Part shown: positions 16,501 through 26,025 of the stretch, piece by piece | Layout of the letters: the number at the start of each line of letters is the position of its first letter | Numbering within the stretch: the first letter of the stretch is position 1 | From: Lentisphaerae bacterium GWF2_57_35 | Lineage (GTDB): Bacteria; Verrucomicrobiota; Kiritimatiellia; CAIQIC01; GWF2-57-35 | Direction of reading: 5' to 3' | Assembly (NCBI GenBank): GCA_001804865.1 | Contig: MHBK01000001.1 | Location: forward strand, 62,001 to 126,000 | DNA: 64,000 nucleotides | Program-made: the position numbers and the translations under genes | Notes under the pieces: generated by a model | What the model saw: the letters and a program-made list of their open reading frames with translations, nothing else | The model's database searches: none | What the model was told of the DNA's origin: nothing

Positions 16501-19500
16501 CGATTCCGTCAGCCCTTATACCGTCAACTGGTCGACGCCGTGCGCCGGTACGCATGGCCTGACCGCCGTGGCAACCGACAACAGCGGCCAGCGGTGGACC
16601 TCCACGGTGGTCAATCTGATCGTCACCAACGTTCCGCCGACGGCGGCGCTGACCGCGCCGACGAACGGTTCCGTGTTTTTCTGGAAGACCACCAATATTC
16701 TTTCCGCCACGGCGAGCGATCCGGACGGCACGGTAACGCAGGTGGCCTTCTATACCGGAACGACGCTCATTGGCCGGGATTCCGTGAGCCCCTATTCGTG
16801 GAATTGGACCGGCGGCAAGGCTGGGGTAAACGCTTTGACGGCGCGCGTCTGGGACAACAGCAGCCAATGCCGGACCTCGTCCGTGGTCAACGTGACGATC
16901 ACGAATTTGCCTCCGACCGGCACGCTCACCAATCCGCTGAACGGATCGGTGTACGGCCAGATTGCCAATCTTACGCTTAACGCGACGGCGAGCGATCCGG
17001 ACGGCACGGTGAGTTCGGTAGCCTTCTATGCCGGTTCATCCAACTTGGGCAGCGATGTATCGAATCCCTACAGCTTGCCTTGGAACAACATTAAAGCCGG
17101 GGTCTATGCGCTGACGGTCCGGATCACGGACAACAGCAGCCAGGTGAGGACCTCTGCGGTGGTCACGATCACCGTGACCAACAATCGGCCGACGGTCGCG
17201 ATGACCTCGCCGACGAACGGCAATGTGTTTGTGGCGCCGGCGTCCATCACGCTCAACGCCAATGCCGCCGATGCCGACGGCGTGGTGACGCAAGTCGTGT
17301 TCTTTGCCGGTTCCAGCAACCTCGGCGTGGATGCCGTCAGTCCGTACAGCGTTTCCTGGCTGAACGTGGGCGTGGGCTCCTATGCGCTTACGGCCCGGGC
17401 CTTGGACAACAGCGGGGGCGTCAGCACCTCGGCCGTGGTGAATGTCACGGTCAATGCGAACACGCCGCCGACCACCAGCATCACGAGTCCGGCCAACGGG
17501 ACGCTCTTTACGACGGTTCCGGCGAGCATCACGATCAATGCCAACGCCTCCGACTCCGACGGCGCCGTGACGCAGGTGCTCTTCTTTGCCGGCGCCTTGA
17601 ACGTTGGCGTGGACACGGCCAGTCCGTATAGCTGTCTGTGGTCCGGCGTTGGAGCCGGCTCCTACAGCCTGACAACCCGCGCCTTCGATAACTGTGGCCG
17701 CGTGAGCACCTCCGCCGCGATCAACATCACGGTTCGCATACCTCCGGTCGTGACCCTGACGGCGCCGGGCAGCGGTTCGTCGTATGTGGCGCCGGCCAAC
17801 ATTTCGCTGGCGGCCACGGCCTCCTCCGGCGGCTCGATCACCCAGGTGGCGTTCTACTCCGGGTCCGGCGCGATCGGCACGGATACGGTCAGCCCGTACA
17901 GTTACAGTTGGAACGGCGTAGCCACCGGCGCTTACACGCTGAGCGCTCGCGCCTGGGACAATCTGGGCCTCGTCAGCACGTCGGCCGCGGCCAACATCAC
18001 CGTCGTGGCGCCGGTTCCCGGCGCGGAATATCCGACCAACGGCGCGCTGCTGTACGTCAACGCGGCTCCGTCGGCGCGCAAGACGATCAACCCGCGCATT
18101 TACGGGGTCAACATCGCCAACTGGTGCCAGGCGTACTACCTGAAGATTTGCACGCCGCTGTTGACCAACGCCCGCGTCAGCGTAGTGCGTTACGGCGCGA
18201 CGAACATCGAGCGGTACAACTGGCGCAATAACCGGATGTACAACGTGATTTCGAAGGAAAACCAGTACGTGCCGACGAGCTGGCGCTCGTTCATCAAGTG
18301 GACGCGCGACGAAGTCAAGGCGGAGCCCTTCTTGCAGACGGCGGTCTTCGGGCATGTCGCTTCGGACGTAAGTTCGAACTACTACAGCTACGACCAGAGT
18401 TCGCAGGACATTATCGACTGGGTGCTGGCCGCCGGGACCAATGTGCAGATTTGGGGCGTCGGCAACGAGCCGTTCATCGCCTGGAAGATTGCCGAGTACA
18501 AGGACGCGCGCACCAACGGCGAGACCTACGCCTACAACGACGGCGCCCACGGCGACCAGATTTACAACGAAGACATCTATCACGATACGTTCTTCTCGAA
18601 TTACATCCGCGTGGCCTCGGCCATCCGCAGCGCCAGCGCCACCGCCACGATCCTGGGCCCGACGCCGGCCAATTGGTGGTTGTACTGGGGCACCGACTAT
18701 TCGGCGCTGTGCGCGGCCAAGCGCAACAACCCGGGCGCGCACTTCGACGACAACGGCTGGTACATGATGGCCAACCCGGCCAACCAGGCCGATCCGCGCA
18801 TCTTCCCGGAACGGGGCGGGTCCTCGGACGTGATCGGCTGGGAAATGGACGAAATCACCGGGAAATTTAACGACACCCGGACTCTGTGCCAGTTCGCCAA
18901 ACGCATGGGCGAATACTCGGCCAGCCACGGCGGCGAGCAAATCTGCAACTACTTGGATTTCCACCGCTACATGAACACCGCCAACGACGCGACGGCAGTC
19001 CAGGAAACCCGCGACTTGTGGGATCCGGATTATCAGAGCTTCGACAAGGAAACCGGCGGCTCGGGCACCCGGACCAAGATTCTCGTGCGGTTCAACAACA
19101 TCATCAATCACTACTGCACGAACATGATGAATCCGTCCTTGTCCGAGTACGACTTCTTCTACTGGCAAGGACATCCCGACGAGATGCAGATCTCGGCCTT
19201 GGGGCAAGTCGATTACCTGGGCGTCTTCCCGCGCCAGAACGTGCAGATGGCCTGCAACTGGTACATCGGCGAACCCGACCAATCGGGCGGCGGCTACGAA
19301 CACGCGGCCGATGCGGCCAAGCAGGCGATGTTCAAGGAAGACGGCGAACCCAACCCGAAGTATTGGGCCTTGAAGCTGATGAGCACGCACTTTCGCGACC
19401 AGTCGCTGCAAACGATTGCCAGCGACAACAGCCAGTTCAGCATCTACGCGGGACTGGAGACTTCGAGTTCGCAGTTGACCGTCGTGGCCGCCTACAAGGG

Positions 19501-22500
19501 CCAGTACGTGCCGTGGTGGGACGAACACCATGCGGGCGCGTTTATCCAGGGCCAGGGCAATTCCAACGCGACGATCGTGGTGAGCAACTTCACGATCACC
19601 GGCGTGAGCAAGGTGCTGCGTTACGGCCGGCGCGATCCGGGCATCCTGATGATGGCCCCCGGCGGCGTGCGCGTCACGAACAACACCTTCGGCTACGAGT
19701 TCGAGCCGCTCTCGATTTATCTGTTCCAGTTTAACGGCGTCGCCACTCCCCCGGCGGAGCAGGCGCCCTCGACCTACGTGAACGTGGAACCCAAGCGCCT
19801 CGACTTCGGCCCCTACGGCTCGGGCTCCGAGCAAGTGCGGCATCATGACGAACACACGGGCGAGACCTGGTACACGACCAACTTCACGCACACGCTCAAG
19901 ATCTCGAACACCCGCAACAGCAACACGACCTGGCAGGTGAATGAATCCTGCGCCTGGCTGGCTGTAGTCGGCCCGACCTCCGGCGTGGCCACCGTCACCG
20001 ACGTGATTCCGTTGATCGTCACGAACCGCGCCCTGGCGGTCGGCGTCTATAGCACGGACGTGCAGGTCGTCACCTCGCAAGGCACGATGTTGGTTCCCGT
20101 GACCATGGAAATCATCCCAGGCGAAGCCAACGGCGAGAAGCAGCTCTTCGACGCCGAGACCAAGTCGCTGGCGCACACCTGGAGCCTGGCCGAACCCTAC
20201 TCGATCGGCTTCTACGACGGCCACGGCAATCCGGAAGACATGGACGGCCCGTACATCTACGACTTCTCGATGGATGCCGCCGAAAAATCCGGCGTGGGCG
20301 GCACGACCTCGATGCGCATCGACTTTGACCGCGGCAACGGCGACAACGCCGCCGGCAAGTTGTATTCGGCCTTCGGCACCTATGGGCACACCAACGGCAC
20401 CATGGTCTGGGTCCCGACCAACGCCAGCGCGTCCAATTATGTCTTCAAGTTCGACATCAAGACCAAGACGGAAGGTCCCGGCTTCACCAGCACCAAGCTC
20501 TTGATCGTCTTTTCCGACTTCGACGGCCACAAGGGCAAGCCCAAGGTCGGCATTAGCAGCTTCAAGGACTGCATGGTCCTTCAGGACGGCGGCTGGCAGA
20601 CGGTTTCCATCCCGTTGAACAGCCTGTTCTACAACTGGGCCTATCCGAGCGGACAGGACGGCAGCTATGCGAACCTGAACTTCGCCCATATGAAGCAGGT
20701 CGAGTTCTGTCCGTGGGTCGGCGCCGAGGACAAGCGCGGCACGATGTGGCTCGACAATATCCGCATCGAAACGCTTACCACCGTCTCGAACAAGTATCCG
20801 ATGGCTGTGGCGGGCCAGAACAAGCGCCTGATCGGCACCAACGAAACCGTGGCGCTGAGCGCGACCAACAGCTACGATCCCAACGGCTCGATCGCTTCCT
20901 ACTCGTGGAGCCCGGCGGCGGGTCTCTCCTCCGCCTCGGTCGCCAACCCGACCTTCACTCCGCCGGGACCTGGCCTGTATATCTACGAACTGGTCGTGAC
21001 CGACAACCAGGGCCTCAAGAGCCGCAACCCGGCGCAAGTCGTGATCAAGGTGACGCCCACGCTGGTGGGTTCGAGCATCCAGTTCTACCGCGACGCGGGC
21101 CTGACGCAGGTCATTACCAACCCGGCGGCCAACTGCCTGGATGTGTACGTCAAGCTGACGTGCAGCGCGGGCGGCATGGCCAATGAAGCCGACTTCACCC
21201 TGGCGACGGTGTCGAGCACCGACGTCTTCCCGGCCGATACGTACAACAACGTCAGCCCGATCGCCGTGGTCTTGAACGAAACGGGCCTCGACACCAAGGT
21301 CTTCGCCGGTCAATTCCGGCTGGCGGCGTTCAGCGACGAACTCTCGGCGCGGATCGGCTTCAAGGAAGGCTGCACCGTGAAGGCCGCCGGCTCCGGCGTG
21401 ACCAATGCGTTGACGATCGGCCAACAGAGATACGGCTTCGAGAAGCCGATCGACTACGTCGAACGCGGCGACAAGCAGTTCAATCTGTTCGGCGGCGTGT
21501 GGAACTCTTACAACGACAATCCGAACAGCAATGCCTCCGTGATCTACATGGCCTCGTCGACCAACGCGGCGCACGCCGATTCGTCCCAGTCCATGCGCGG
21601 GTGGGGCACGCTGCGGCTCAGTCCGACGGGCTCGGTCGACCAGCTCTTCGGCGGCATCATGACCAAGCTCACGCCCTACACCAACGACGGCGGCAATGCC
21701 TATTGCGACATCGGCAGCCCGACCGGCATCAAGGGCATCAGCTTCTGGATGAAGGGCAACGGCAAGCGCTTGAGCGTCGTCTTGAAGTCGCTCGCGGTGA
21801 CCAATTACGACGATTACCTCTTCACCATCGAGCACACGCCCACCGGCGGCTGGAAGCGATTCTATTTGCCGCTGGCCGACTTCTATCAAGAGGGCTGGGG
21901 CAACGCGCCCGTGCTCAAGGAAGACGCGCTGAGCGTACTGAACGCCATCCAGTTCAAGTTTGCCTCCAAGATCAACAACGAGACCAACGAGGTCTTCATC
22001 GACGATCTCTCGCTCTACGGCGGCAGCGTGCAGTACAACGCCAATGCCATTTATCATAAGGGCAACACGGTGAGCATGGAAGGTTTCGGCGGCCTGCTCG
22101 TGAACGGGACCTTCGACGGCCCCGGCGCGCCTGGTTGGACGATGGTCAACATTGCAGCCAACGAGAACTGGGGCGAGTGGATGGCGGTCATGGAGCACTG
22201 GAACGGCTCTTCGGCTTCGGTGGGCGAGTACTACCAAATCGTCAGCAACGGCATCTCGGCCGGCCAGTCGTACAAGTTCGACATTCAGGCGCAGTCGGCC
22301 GCCGGGTATTCGGGCCGGGCCTCGATCTCGCTGGTGTGGCTGAACGCCGCGGGCGCCGCGCTCTCGACCAATGAAGTGGAGATCACCTCGGGGCTGAGCC
22401 AGGCGCAATTCATCACGTTCACGACGGACTGGCGGACGGCGCCGGCAAACTCGGCCAAGGTGCGCGTGGGCTTCAAGTCCTGGAACTCCACGGTGCCGCC

Positions 22501-23092
22501 GTACGCCGACAACTGCGTCAAGTTCGACAATGCGGTGCTCCTGAAGCAGGGGATCGAACCGGATGCCGCCTGGATCACCACCTGGACCAACGGCTTCAGC
22601 GCGACCTACACGACCAACCGCGCGGAAGGCGAAAAGGCCATGCAAATCGGCACGTCGGTCGCGACGCCGGGCTGGCTGGCCGGCTTCGCCGTGGCGCCGT
22701 ACGGCCAGGGCGTGACCCTGACGAACTTCTCGGGCTTCAGCGCGTTCTCGATCAAGGCGCGGCGCGCCCCGTCCTACAAGACCACGGGCGCGACCAATGC
22801 CCAGTTCCGCATCGCGGTCTGCCAGGGCACGAACGATCAGCCGGCCGCGAAGTGCCGGTGGATACCGGTCGACGCGAGCGTCTGGGGCGATTCGATCGTC
22901 ATTGCCAAGGACAAGTTCTACACGGTCGCCACGGTGGACGACGTCAATCCGGCCAACTGGGCGGTGTGGAGCAATGCCTGGACCGACATCGGACGGATCG
23001 TCATCGAGTATGGTCCGGAATACACGGGGGCAGACCCGTACGATCTGTTGTTGGACGACTTCCGGCCCTGCAATGGAACCTATTTGCACTAG
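13583..23092 (+). CDS. Giant secreted multidomain GH44-type glycoside hydrolase (3169 aa)
   Basis: Predicted exported beta-glucanase or xyloglucanase. The start is fixed by AGGAGGAGG just upstream. Regions in order: signal peptide (1-28); SBBP beta-propeller region (about 45-735); eight bacterial Ig-like domains of about 91 aa (about 740-1480); GH44-type catalytic domain (about 1490-2050); BACON-like domain (about 2064-2180); CBM11/CIA30-like domain (2182-2400); PKD domain (2404-2490); beta-sandwich (2494-2610); second CIA30-like domain (2616-2830); CBM4/9-like domain (2834-2985); final jelly-roll. GH44 assignment rests on RYGATNIERYNW, GVGNEP (E1629, predicted acid/base), FHRY, LWDPDY and LSEYDFFYW (E1855, predicted nucleophile). 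The operator pair suggests induction by beta-glucan sugars. Substrate and T2SS export are inferred. The 26334 gene is a paralogue. Confidence 0.85.
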   Translation: MSSWRLAVQRVVVTGLIIAGCAGTASSKEMLSLSEPGLAQKVECVRVPFVANEGQLDNPSVRYYAQTFAGTVYVMQDGRVVYSLPSKATSDAQGWVLNETVLGAQLTQPQGKNRTEAQVSYFRGNDPAQWRSGLASWERVSLGEVYEGIELSLRAGGNNVEKIFTVQPSADPQQIQLAVAGAEALTVASDGALVVKTGFGDARFSAPVAFQDIDGQRKPVEVAYKVEGHRYGFELGAYDVSQALVIDPWLAATFLGGMSNEQAYAMARDSSGNIYVAGCVQSPNFPTTVGAYRRTLSSGGTMFGWGWSTYSFYGDVFVSKFNATLSSLLASTYLGGTNDDNCYAMRVDNSGNVFLAGRTKSTNFPTTVGAYKSLYTNNSVAASFVVKLGGSLTNLLASSMIRNLSGCGASDLQLDPSTNVYIVGSAYGLGGPYPGYYPTTPGAYMTNPPGTGERLIVSKFNSSLSTLLASTYLGTRNLGAFDYGYGLALDSATNVFVTGETSSTNFPTTAGAYMAGSPKGTNFAAYSSIIVSKFNSSLTTLLASTYMGSFSASHEEAYDIAVDSAGSVYITGKSEATNYPITAGVFDTTRGQASAPDAIVSKFNNSLTALQASICLGGPGIFDKELGYALAIDSAGNVVLAGSAVNVPTTAGAYTNKSNAFVARMNNTFTQLLACTYLPCTEYAGALVCENGTSIYVAGETDSGAPGAGFPTTLGAYDRTQNGLFDAFVARLTPDLRASIAPAITSPGNNAVFGRPVHIPLFAQAPQGGVLPSWVTQVVFYAGTTLVATDVAAPWSCVWSNVPAGLHSMTVRARDGAGQVWTSAAVNVRAEEAPSVTITNPLNNAVVYWKQTNRLCAVASDPDGAVTQVAFYAGAALVGRVSASPFCYSWTSAQAGTNILTARAWDNYGLCRTSAAIRLTVTNRNPSASITAPANNTYVYWKSTNTITATASDPDGWITNVAFYSSLKGLIANDSVSPYTVNWSTPCAGTHGLTAVATDNSGQRWTSTVVNLIVTNVPPTAALTAPTNGSVFFWKTTNILSATASDPDGTVTQVAFYTGTTLIGRDSVSPYSWNWTGGKAGVNALTARVWDNSSQCRTSSVVNVTITNLPPTGTLTNPLNGSVYGQIANLTLNATASDPDGTVSSVAFYAGSSNLGSDVSNPYSLPWNNIKAGVYALTVRITDNSSQVRTSAVVTITVTNNRPTVAMTSPTNGNVFVAPASITLNANAADADGVVTQVVFFAGSSNLGVDAVSPYSVSWLNVGVGSYALTARALDNSGGVSTSAVVNVTVNANTPPTTSITSPANGTLFTTVPASITINANASDSDGAVTQVLFFAGALNVGVDTASPYSCLWSGVGAGSYSLTTRAFDNCGRVSTSAAINITVRIPPVVTLTAPGSGSSYVAPANISLAATASSGGSITQVAFYSGSGAIGTDTVSPYSYSWNGVATGAYTLSARAWDNLGLVSTSAAANITVVAPVPGAEYPTNGALLYVNAAPSARKTINPRIYGVNIANWCQAYYLKICTPLLTNARVSVVRYGATNIERYNWRNNRMYNVISKENQYVPTSWRSFIKWTRDEVKAEPFLQTAVFGHVASDVSSNYYSYDQSSQDIIDWVLAAGTNVQIWGVGNEPFIAWKIAEYKDARTNGETYAYNDGAHGDQIYNEDIYHDTFFSNYIRVASAIRSASATATILGPTPANWWLYWGTDYSALCAAKRNNPGAHFDDNGWYMMANPANQADPRIFPERGGSSDVIGWEMDEITGKFNDTRTLCQFAKRMGEYSASHGGEQICNYLDFHRYMNTANDATAVQETRDLWDPDYQSFDKETGGSGTRTKILVRFNNIINHYCTNMMNPSLSEYDFFYWQGHPDEMQISALGQVDYLGVFPRQNVQMACNWYIGEPDQSGGGYEHAADAAKQAMFKEDGEPNPKYWALKLMSTHFRDQSLQTIASDNSQFSIYAGLETSSSQLTVVAAYKGQYVPWWDEHHAGAFIQGQGNSNATIVVSNFTITGVSKVLRYGRRDPGILMMAPGGVRVTNNTFGYEFEPLSIYLFQFNGVATPPAEQAPSTYVNVEPKRLDFGPYGSGSEQVRHHDEHTGETWYTTNFTHTLKISNTRNSNTTWQVNESCAWLAVVGPTSGVATVTDVIPLIVTNRALAVGVYSTDVQVVTSQGTMLVPVTMEIIPGEANGEKQLFDAETKSLAHTWSLAEPYSIGFYDGHGNPEDMDGPYIYDFSMDAAEKSGVGGTTSMRIDFDRGNGDNAAGKLYSAFGTYGHTNGTMVWVPTNASASNYVFKFDIKTKTEGPGFTSTKLLIVFSDFDGHKGKPKVGISSFKDCMVLQDGGWQTVSIPLNSLFYNWAYPSGQDGSYANLNFAHMKQVEFCPWVGAEDKRGTMWLDNIRIETLTTVSNKYPMAVAGQNKRLIGTNETVALSATNSYDPNGSIASYSWSPAAGLSSASVANPTFTPPGPGLYIYELVVTDNQGLKSRNPAQVVIKVTPTLVGSSIQFYRDAGLTQVITNPAANCLDVYVKLTCSAGGMANEADFTLATVSSTDVFPADTYNNVSPIAVVLNETGLDTKVFAGQFRLAAFSDELSARIGFKEGCTVKAAGSGVTNALTIGQQRYGFEKPIDYVERGDKQFNLFGGVWNSYNDNPNSNASVIYMASSTNAAHADSSQSMRGWGTLRLSPTGSVDQLFGGIMTKLTPYTNDGGNAYCDIGSPTGIKGISFWMKGNGKRLSVVLKSLAVTNYDDYLFTIEHTPTGGWKRFYLPLADFYQEGWGNAPVLKEDALSVLNAIQFKFASKINNETNEVFIDDLSLYGGSVQYNANAIYHKGNTVSMEGFGGLLVNGTFDGPGAPGWTMVNIAANENWGEWMAVMEHWNGSSASVGEYYQIVSNGISAGQSYKFDIQAQSAAGYSGRASISLVWLNAAGAALSTNEVEITSGLSQAQFITFTTDWRTAPANSAKVRVGFKSWNSTVPPYADNCVKFDNAVLLKQGIEPDAAWITTWTNGFSATYTTNRAEGEKAMQIGTSVATPGWLAGFAVAPYGQGVTLTNFSGFSAFSIKARRAPSYKTTGATNAQFRIAVCQGTNDQPAAKCRWIPVDASVWGDSIVIAKDKFYTVATVDDVNPANWAVWSNAWTDIGRIVIEYGPEYTGADPYDLLLDDFRPCNGTYLH

Positions 23093-23103
23093 AGGAGACG
23101 AAC

Positions 23104-25587
23104 ATGAACAAACATACAAATAAACTTATTGTGACCGCCTCCTTGTTGATGACGCTCTCCGTCGGCTCCGTCGGAGCCGCCATGGGCGATTTCACTGCGC
23201 TGCACTCCCTGCCCGGCGGGGTGAATGGCGGCATCTGGCCGATGGGCACGCCGATCGAAAGCGGCGGCCAGCTTTACGGCATGGCCCAAATCGGCGGCGC
23301 GAGCAACTACGGCGTGGTGTACCGGGCCAACGTAAACGGCGCGGGCTACACCAACCTGTTTTCGTTCGGCGGCTACAATGGACGGTATCCCAGCGGCAAG
23401 CTTCTACTCCACGGAGGCTACTTCTACGGCATGACCGCGCGCGGCGGAACGGAAGACAACGGCGTGGTTTTCCGGATGACGACCAACGGAACCGGCTACA
23501 CGCTTCTGCATTCCTTCCGGGCCACGAATCTGGTCGAAGGCGCCATTCCCTGGGGCGGGTTGATCGTCAACTCGACCAACCTCTATGGCATGACCTACTT
23601 CGGCGGCGTGAGCAACCTGGGCGTGATCTTCCGGATCAGCACCACCGGCACCGGCTACGCCAACCTGCACCACTTCGTCGGCAAGAAAGGCGACGGCAAG
23701 CATCCCAAGGGCGACCTGCTGCTCGACGGCGGCAAGCTCTACGGCATGACCAGCGAAGGCGGCTCGAACAATGCCGGCGTGGTTTTCTCCCTGGCGCTGG
23801 ACGGAACGCAGTTCAAGACGCTCTATGAGTTCACCGGCAAGCCCAACGATGCCGAGACCCCCTCGGGCAGCCTGCTCAAGGATGGCAATTATCTCTACGG
23901 AATGGCCTTCAGCGGGCCCAACAAAGCGGGCGTGGCTTTCAGCGTTCATACCAACGGCGGCACGCTCAATATCTTGAAGGCCTTCGGCGGCGCCGCAACC
24001 GGCCGCGATCCGTTCGGCTCGCTGGCCAAGTCCGGCTCCCGGATTTACGGCATGACCCGCTACGGCGGCGCTCACAACGCCGGCGTGATTTTTTCGCTCG
24101 GCGGCAACTACACCAACGATTATCAGTGGCCCTCCGGCGGCGAGCCGATAGGCGATCCGGTCTTTGTCGGCAGCGCCTTGTACGGCTCGACCCTGCGCGG
24201 CGGCACGATCAACAAAGGCACGCTCTTCAAATACGAGCCTGATCCCACCGATACCGCTATGGCCTGGTGCGCCGTGACCTGGATCGAAAGCCAGCCGCTG
24301 CTCACCGTGACCGCCGGCGATTACTGCGGCGACCGCTTCTGGGTGCGCCACAACAAGGGCGCCGGGATGCCCGATCAGGCCTTCATCGGCTACGGCAAGA
24401 CCCAGAACTTCGACGACCAGACTTGGAAGTGGATACCCATGACCGACTTTGCCGACGTGGGCTCCGACTACGAATACACCGGCCGCGTCGGTCGCGCTTC
24501 GGCCGGCAGCTATTACACCGCCGCCAAGTTCATCAAGGGCTCCCACGTCTATTACGCGGCCACCATCGGCTCCTGGGGCGACTGGACGACCCAGTTGTTC
24601 AGCCCCAACACCTGGACCGTGCTGCCCCTGAGCGCGCCGAGCAACTGCACGGCCACGGCGTACAGCTCCAGCCAGATCGACCTGGCATGGAACGGCGACG
24701 GCGCGCATTGGGTGGCCGTGTTCCGCAAGACCACTAACGCCCTGTCCGCCCCTGTGGATGGCACGGACTACACCCAGGGCTACAATTATGCCGACCAGGG
24801 CCTCTGCGTCTATCGCGGCTCCGCCAATTCGTTCTCCGACGGGGACCTCAACTCCGGCACGACCTATTACTACTCCTTCTACACGGAAAACTACGCCTAT
24901 TACTCCAGCGGCCAAGTCGCTTCCGCTTCGACCCCGGGCGGCGGGGGCGGCGGCGGCCGGAGCGCGGCCCGGACCGCTTCCTCGGGCGCCTCGTCGGCGG
25001 CCGCCAGGAAGGCGTCTACGCTGGACAGCTCGAAGCCCGAGGGCGGGACGCTGGAGAACATCCTGTTCCAGGATAATTTCGATAGCGGCAACATCGACCG
25101 CTGGCTGGCCGCCGAACCCACCAACGTGACCTGGTCGGTCACCCCGGCTCAGCAGCTGCGCGCCGAAGGCCATGCCGCCGACAGCTACTCGTACAGCATC
25201 GTCCAAAATCTTGACGTGGCGAACCGCAATATCGCCGTCGAGTACGACGTGCAGTACGGAGAAAACGCCGTCCATGCCGGCTTGATTTACCGCGGCCGCG
25301 TGCTCTACATCAGCCCCGCCCTTTGCGGATGGGCCGACGAGAAGCCCGTCTACACGCTCAGCGCCGGCCTGGCGAGCAACGCCGTGCATCACGTCAGCGT
25401 CTTCATCACCTGCGGCGCCCCGTATCCAATCAGCGACCTGTTCGTCGACGGCCAATCGGTCTTCGTCAACGAACCCATCGAAGTCGATGCCTGGTCCACC
25501 AACAGCCTCGGCTTCCTGAGCGCCTATGGCCCGGCGATCATGGATTGGGACAACGTCAAAGTCATCGAAGTGCCCGCTAAACCGTAA
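23104..25587 (+). CDS. Secreted GloVer tandem-repeat protein with FnIII-like and LamG-like domains
   Basis: 827 aa from ATG 23104, preceded by GAGGAG; the open frame further upstream overlaps the GH44 gene and is not used. Signal peptide about 1-26. Residues about 30-390 hold roughly eight repeats of the GloVer type (LYGMT..GG...GVVF pattern), a predicted beta-propeller first noted in Gloeobacter and Verrucomicrobium. A beta-rich module, an FnIII-like domain (about 515-610), a glycine linker (GGGGGGG) and a C-terminal concanavalin/LamG-like domain (about 655-825) follow. It starts 11 bp after the GH44 stop, so it shares that mRNA and its operators. A role in substrate or cell-surface binding is likely; no catalytic motif was seen. 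Confidence 0.82.
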   Translation: MNKHTNKLIVTASLLMTLSVGSVGAAMGDFTALHSLPGGVNGGIWPMGTPIESGGQLYGMAQIGGASNYGVVYRANVNGAGYTNLFSFGGYNGRYPSGKLLLHGGYFYGMTARGGTEDNGVVFRMTTNGTGYTLLHSFRATNLVEGAIPWGGLIVNSTNLYGMTYFGGVSNLGVIFRISTTGTGYANLHHFVGKKGDGKHPKGDLLLDGGKLYGMTSEGGSNNAGVVFSLALDGTQFKTLYEFTGKPNDAETPSGSLLKDGNYLYGMAFSGPNKAGVAFSVHTNGGTLNILKAFGGAATGRDPFGSLAKSGSRIYGMTRYGGAHNAGVIFSLGGNYTNDYQWPSGGEPIGDPVFVGSALYGSTLRGGTINKGTLFKYEPDPTDTAMAWCAVTWIESQPLLTVTAGDYCGDRFWVRHNKGAGMPDQAFIGYGKTQNFDDQTWKWIPMTDFADVGSDYEYTGRVGRASAGSYYTAAKFIKGSHVYYAATIGSWGDWTTQLFSPNTWTVLPLSAPSNCTATAYSSSQIDLAWNGDGAHWVAVFRKTTNALSAPVDGTDYTQGYNYADQGLCVYRGSANSFSDGDLNSGTTYYYSFYTENYAYYSSGQVASASTPGGGGGGGRSAARTASSGASSAAARKASTLDSSKPEGGTLENILFQDNFDSGNIDRWLAAEPTNVTWSVTPAQQLRAEGHAADSYSYSIVQNLDVANRNIAVEYDVQYGENAVHAGLIYRGRVLYISPALCGWADEKPVYTLSAGLASNAVHHVSVFITCGAPYPISDLFVDGQSVFVNEPIEVDAWSTNSLGFLSAYGPAIMDWDNVKVIEVPAKP

Positions 25588-25601
25588 GTCACGCCTAATC
25601 G

Positions 25602-25635
25602 GCGCCGTGCCGGGCGAATACGTCCGGCACGGCGC
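25602..25635. terminator. Stem-loop after the GloVer gene, terminator-like
   Basis: The 12-bp arms GCGCCGTGCCGG and CCGGCACGGCGC flank a 10-nt loop, starting 14 bp after the stop codon. No T-run follows closely, so intrinsic termination is possible but not certain. Confidence 0.5.
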
Positions 25636-25687
25636 TGCATCGCATCGCTTATCCCCTTTTGGAGGATTGCGCTCCAGCGCAAGTCCC

Positions 25688-25881
25688 GCTTGCCCTTCGA
25701 CCCGCTCAGGACGGGCAGCATGGGGCAAAACGGAGACGCGCCATCTTGGTCCATTGGCGGCGTTGTCGAAGGCCGGGCGGACAAAAGTCCTGCCCGGCCT
25801 TCGACGCCTTGCCACTGAACCAAGCTGACGCGTCCCCGTTTTGCCCCATGCGCCCTGTCCTGAGCGGGTCGAAGGGCAAGC
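25688..25881. repeat. 194-bp near-perfect palindrome (MITE/REP-like)
   Basis: The left arm from GCTTGCCCTTCGACCCGCTC is the inverse of the right arm ending GAGCGGGTCGAAGGGCAAGC, with few mismatches over about 65 bp. Inside is a further stem, GTCGAAGGCCGGGC with GCCCGGCCTTCGAC, around GGACAAAAGTCCT. As a unit it can fold almost end to end. It looks like a non-autonomous palindromic element rather than a gene. The whole 25588-26333 gap holds this element, two smaller hairpins and the promoter region of the next gene. Confidence 0.7.
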
Positions 25882-25948
25882 GACAGCCACCCCATGCCAG
25901 TAAACTGGACATGGGGTCCCATTGCGGTAGTTTGTAGTTCTTTGGAGC

Positions 25949-26025
25949 CGGAGCGACCTCGCTCCGCCAGAGGAAAAAAAAGCCCATATCCAAGATTTTA
26001 TGGGGGGTCACGCTCCGTCGTGACC
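25949..26025. repeat. Hairpin pair related to the REP-like family (partial copy)
   Basis: CGGAGCG-acct-CGCTCCG lies at 25949-25966. GGTCACG-CTCCGT-CGTGACC lies at 26006-26025. The second keeps the CTCCGT loop of the 9547, 38612 and 49201 hairpins with a different but still paired stem. It is probably a decayed member of the same family. Confidence 0.55.

Noticed and set aside
17036-23119. A 2027-codon open frame on the minus strand opposite the first GH44 gene
   Set aside because: It is fully antisense to a protein with clear domains, its translation is Arg/Gly/Ala/His-rich without recognisable domains, and it has no ribosome-binding site. Codon bias of the GC-rich sense gene explains the lack of stops.
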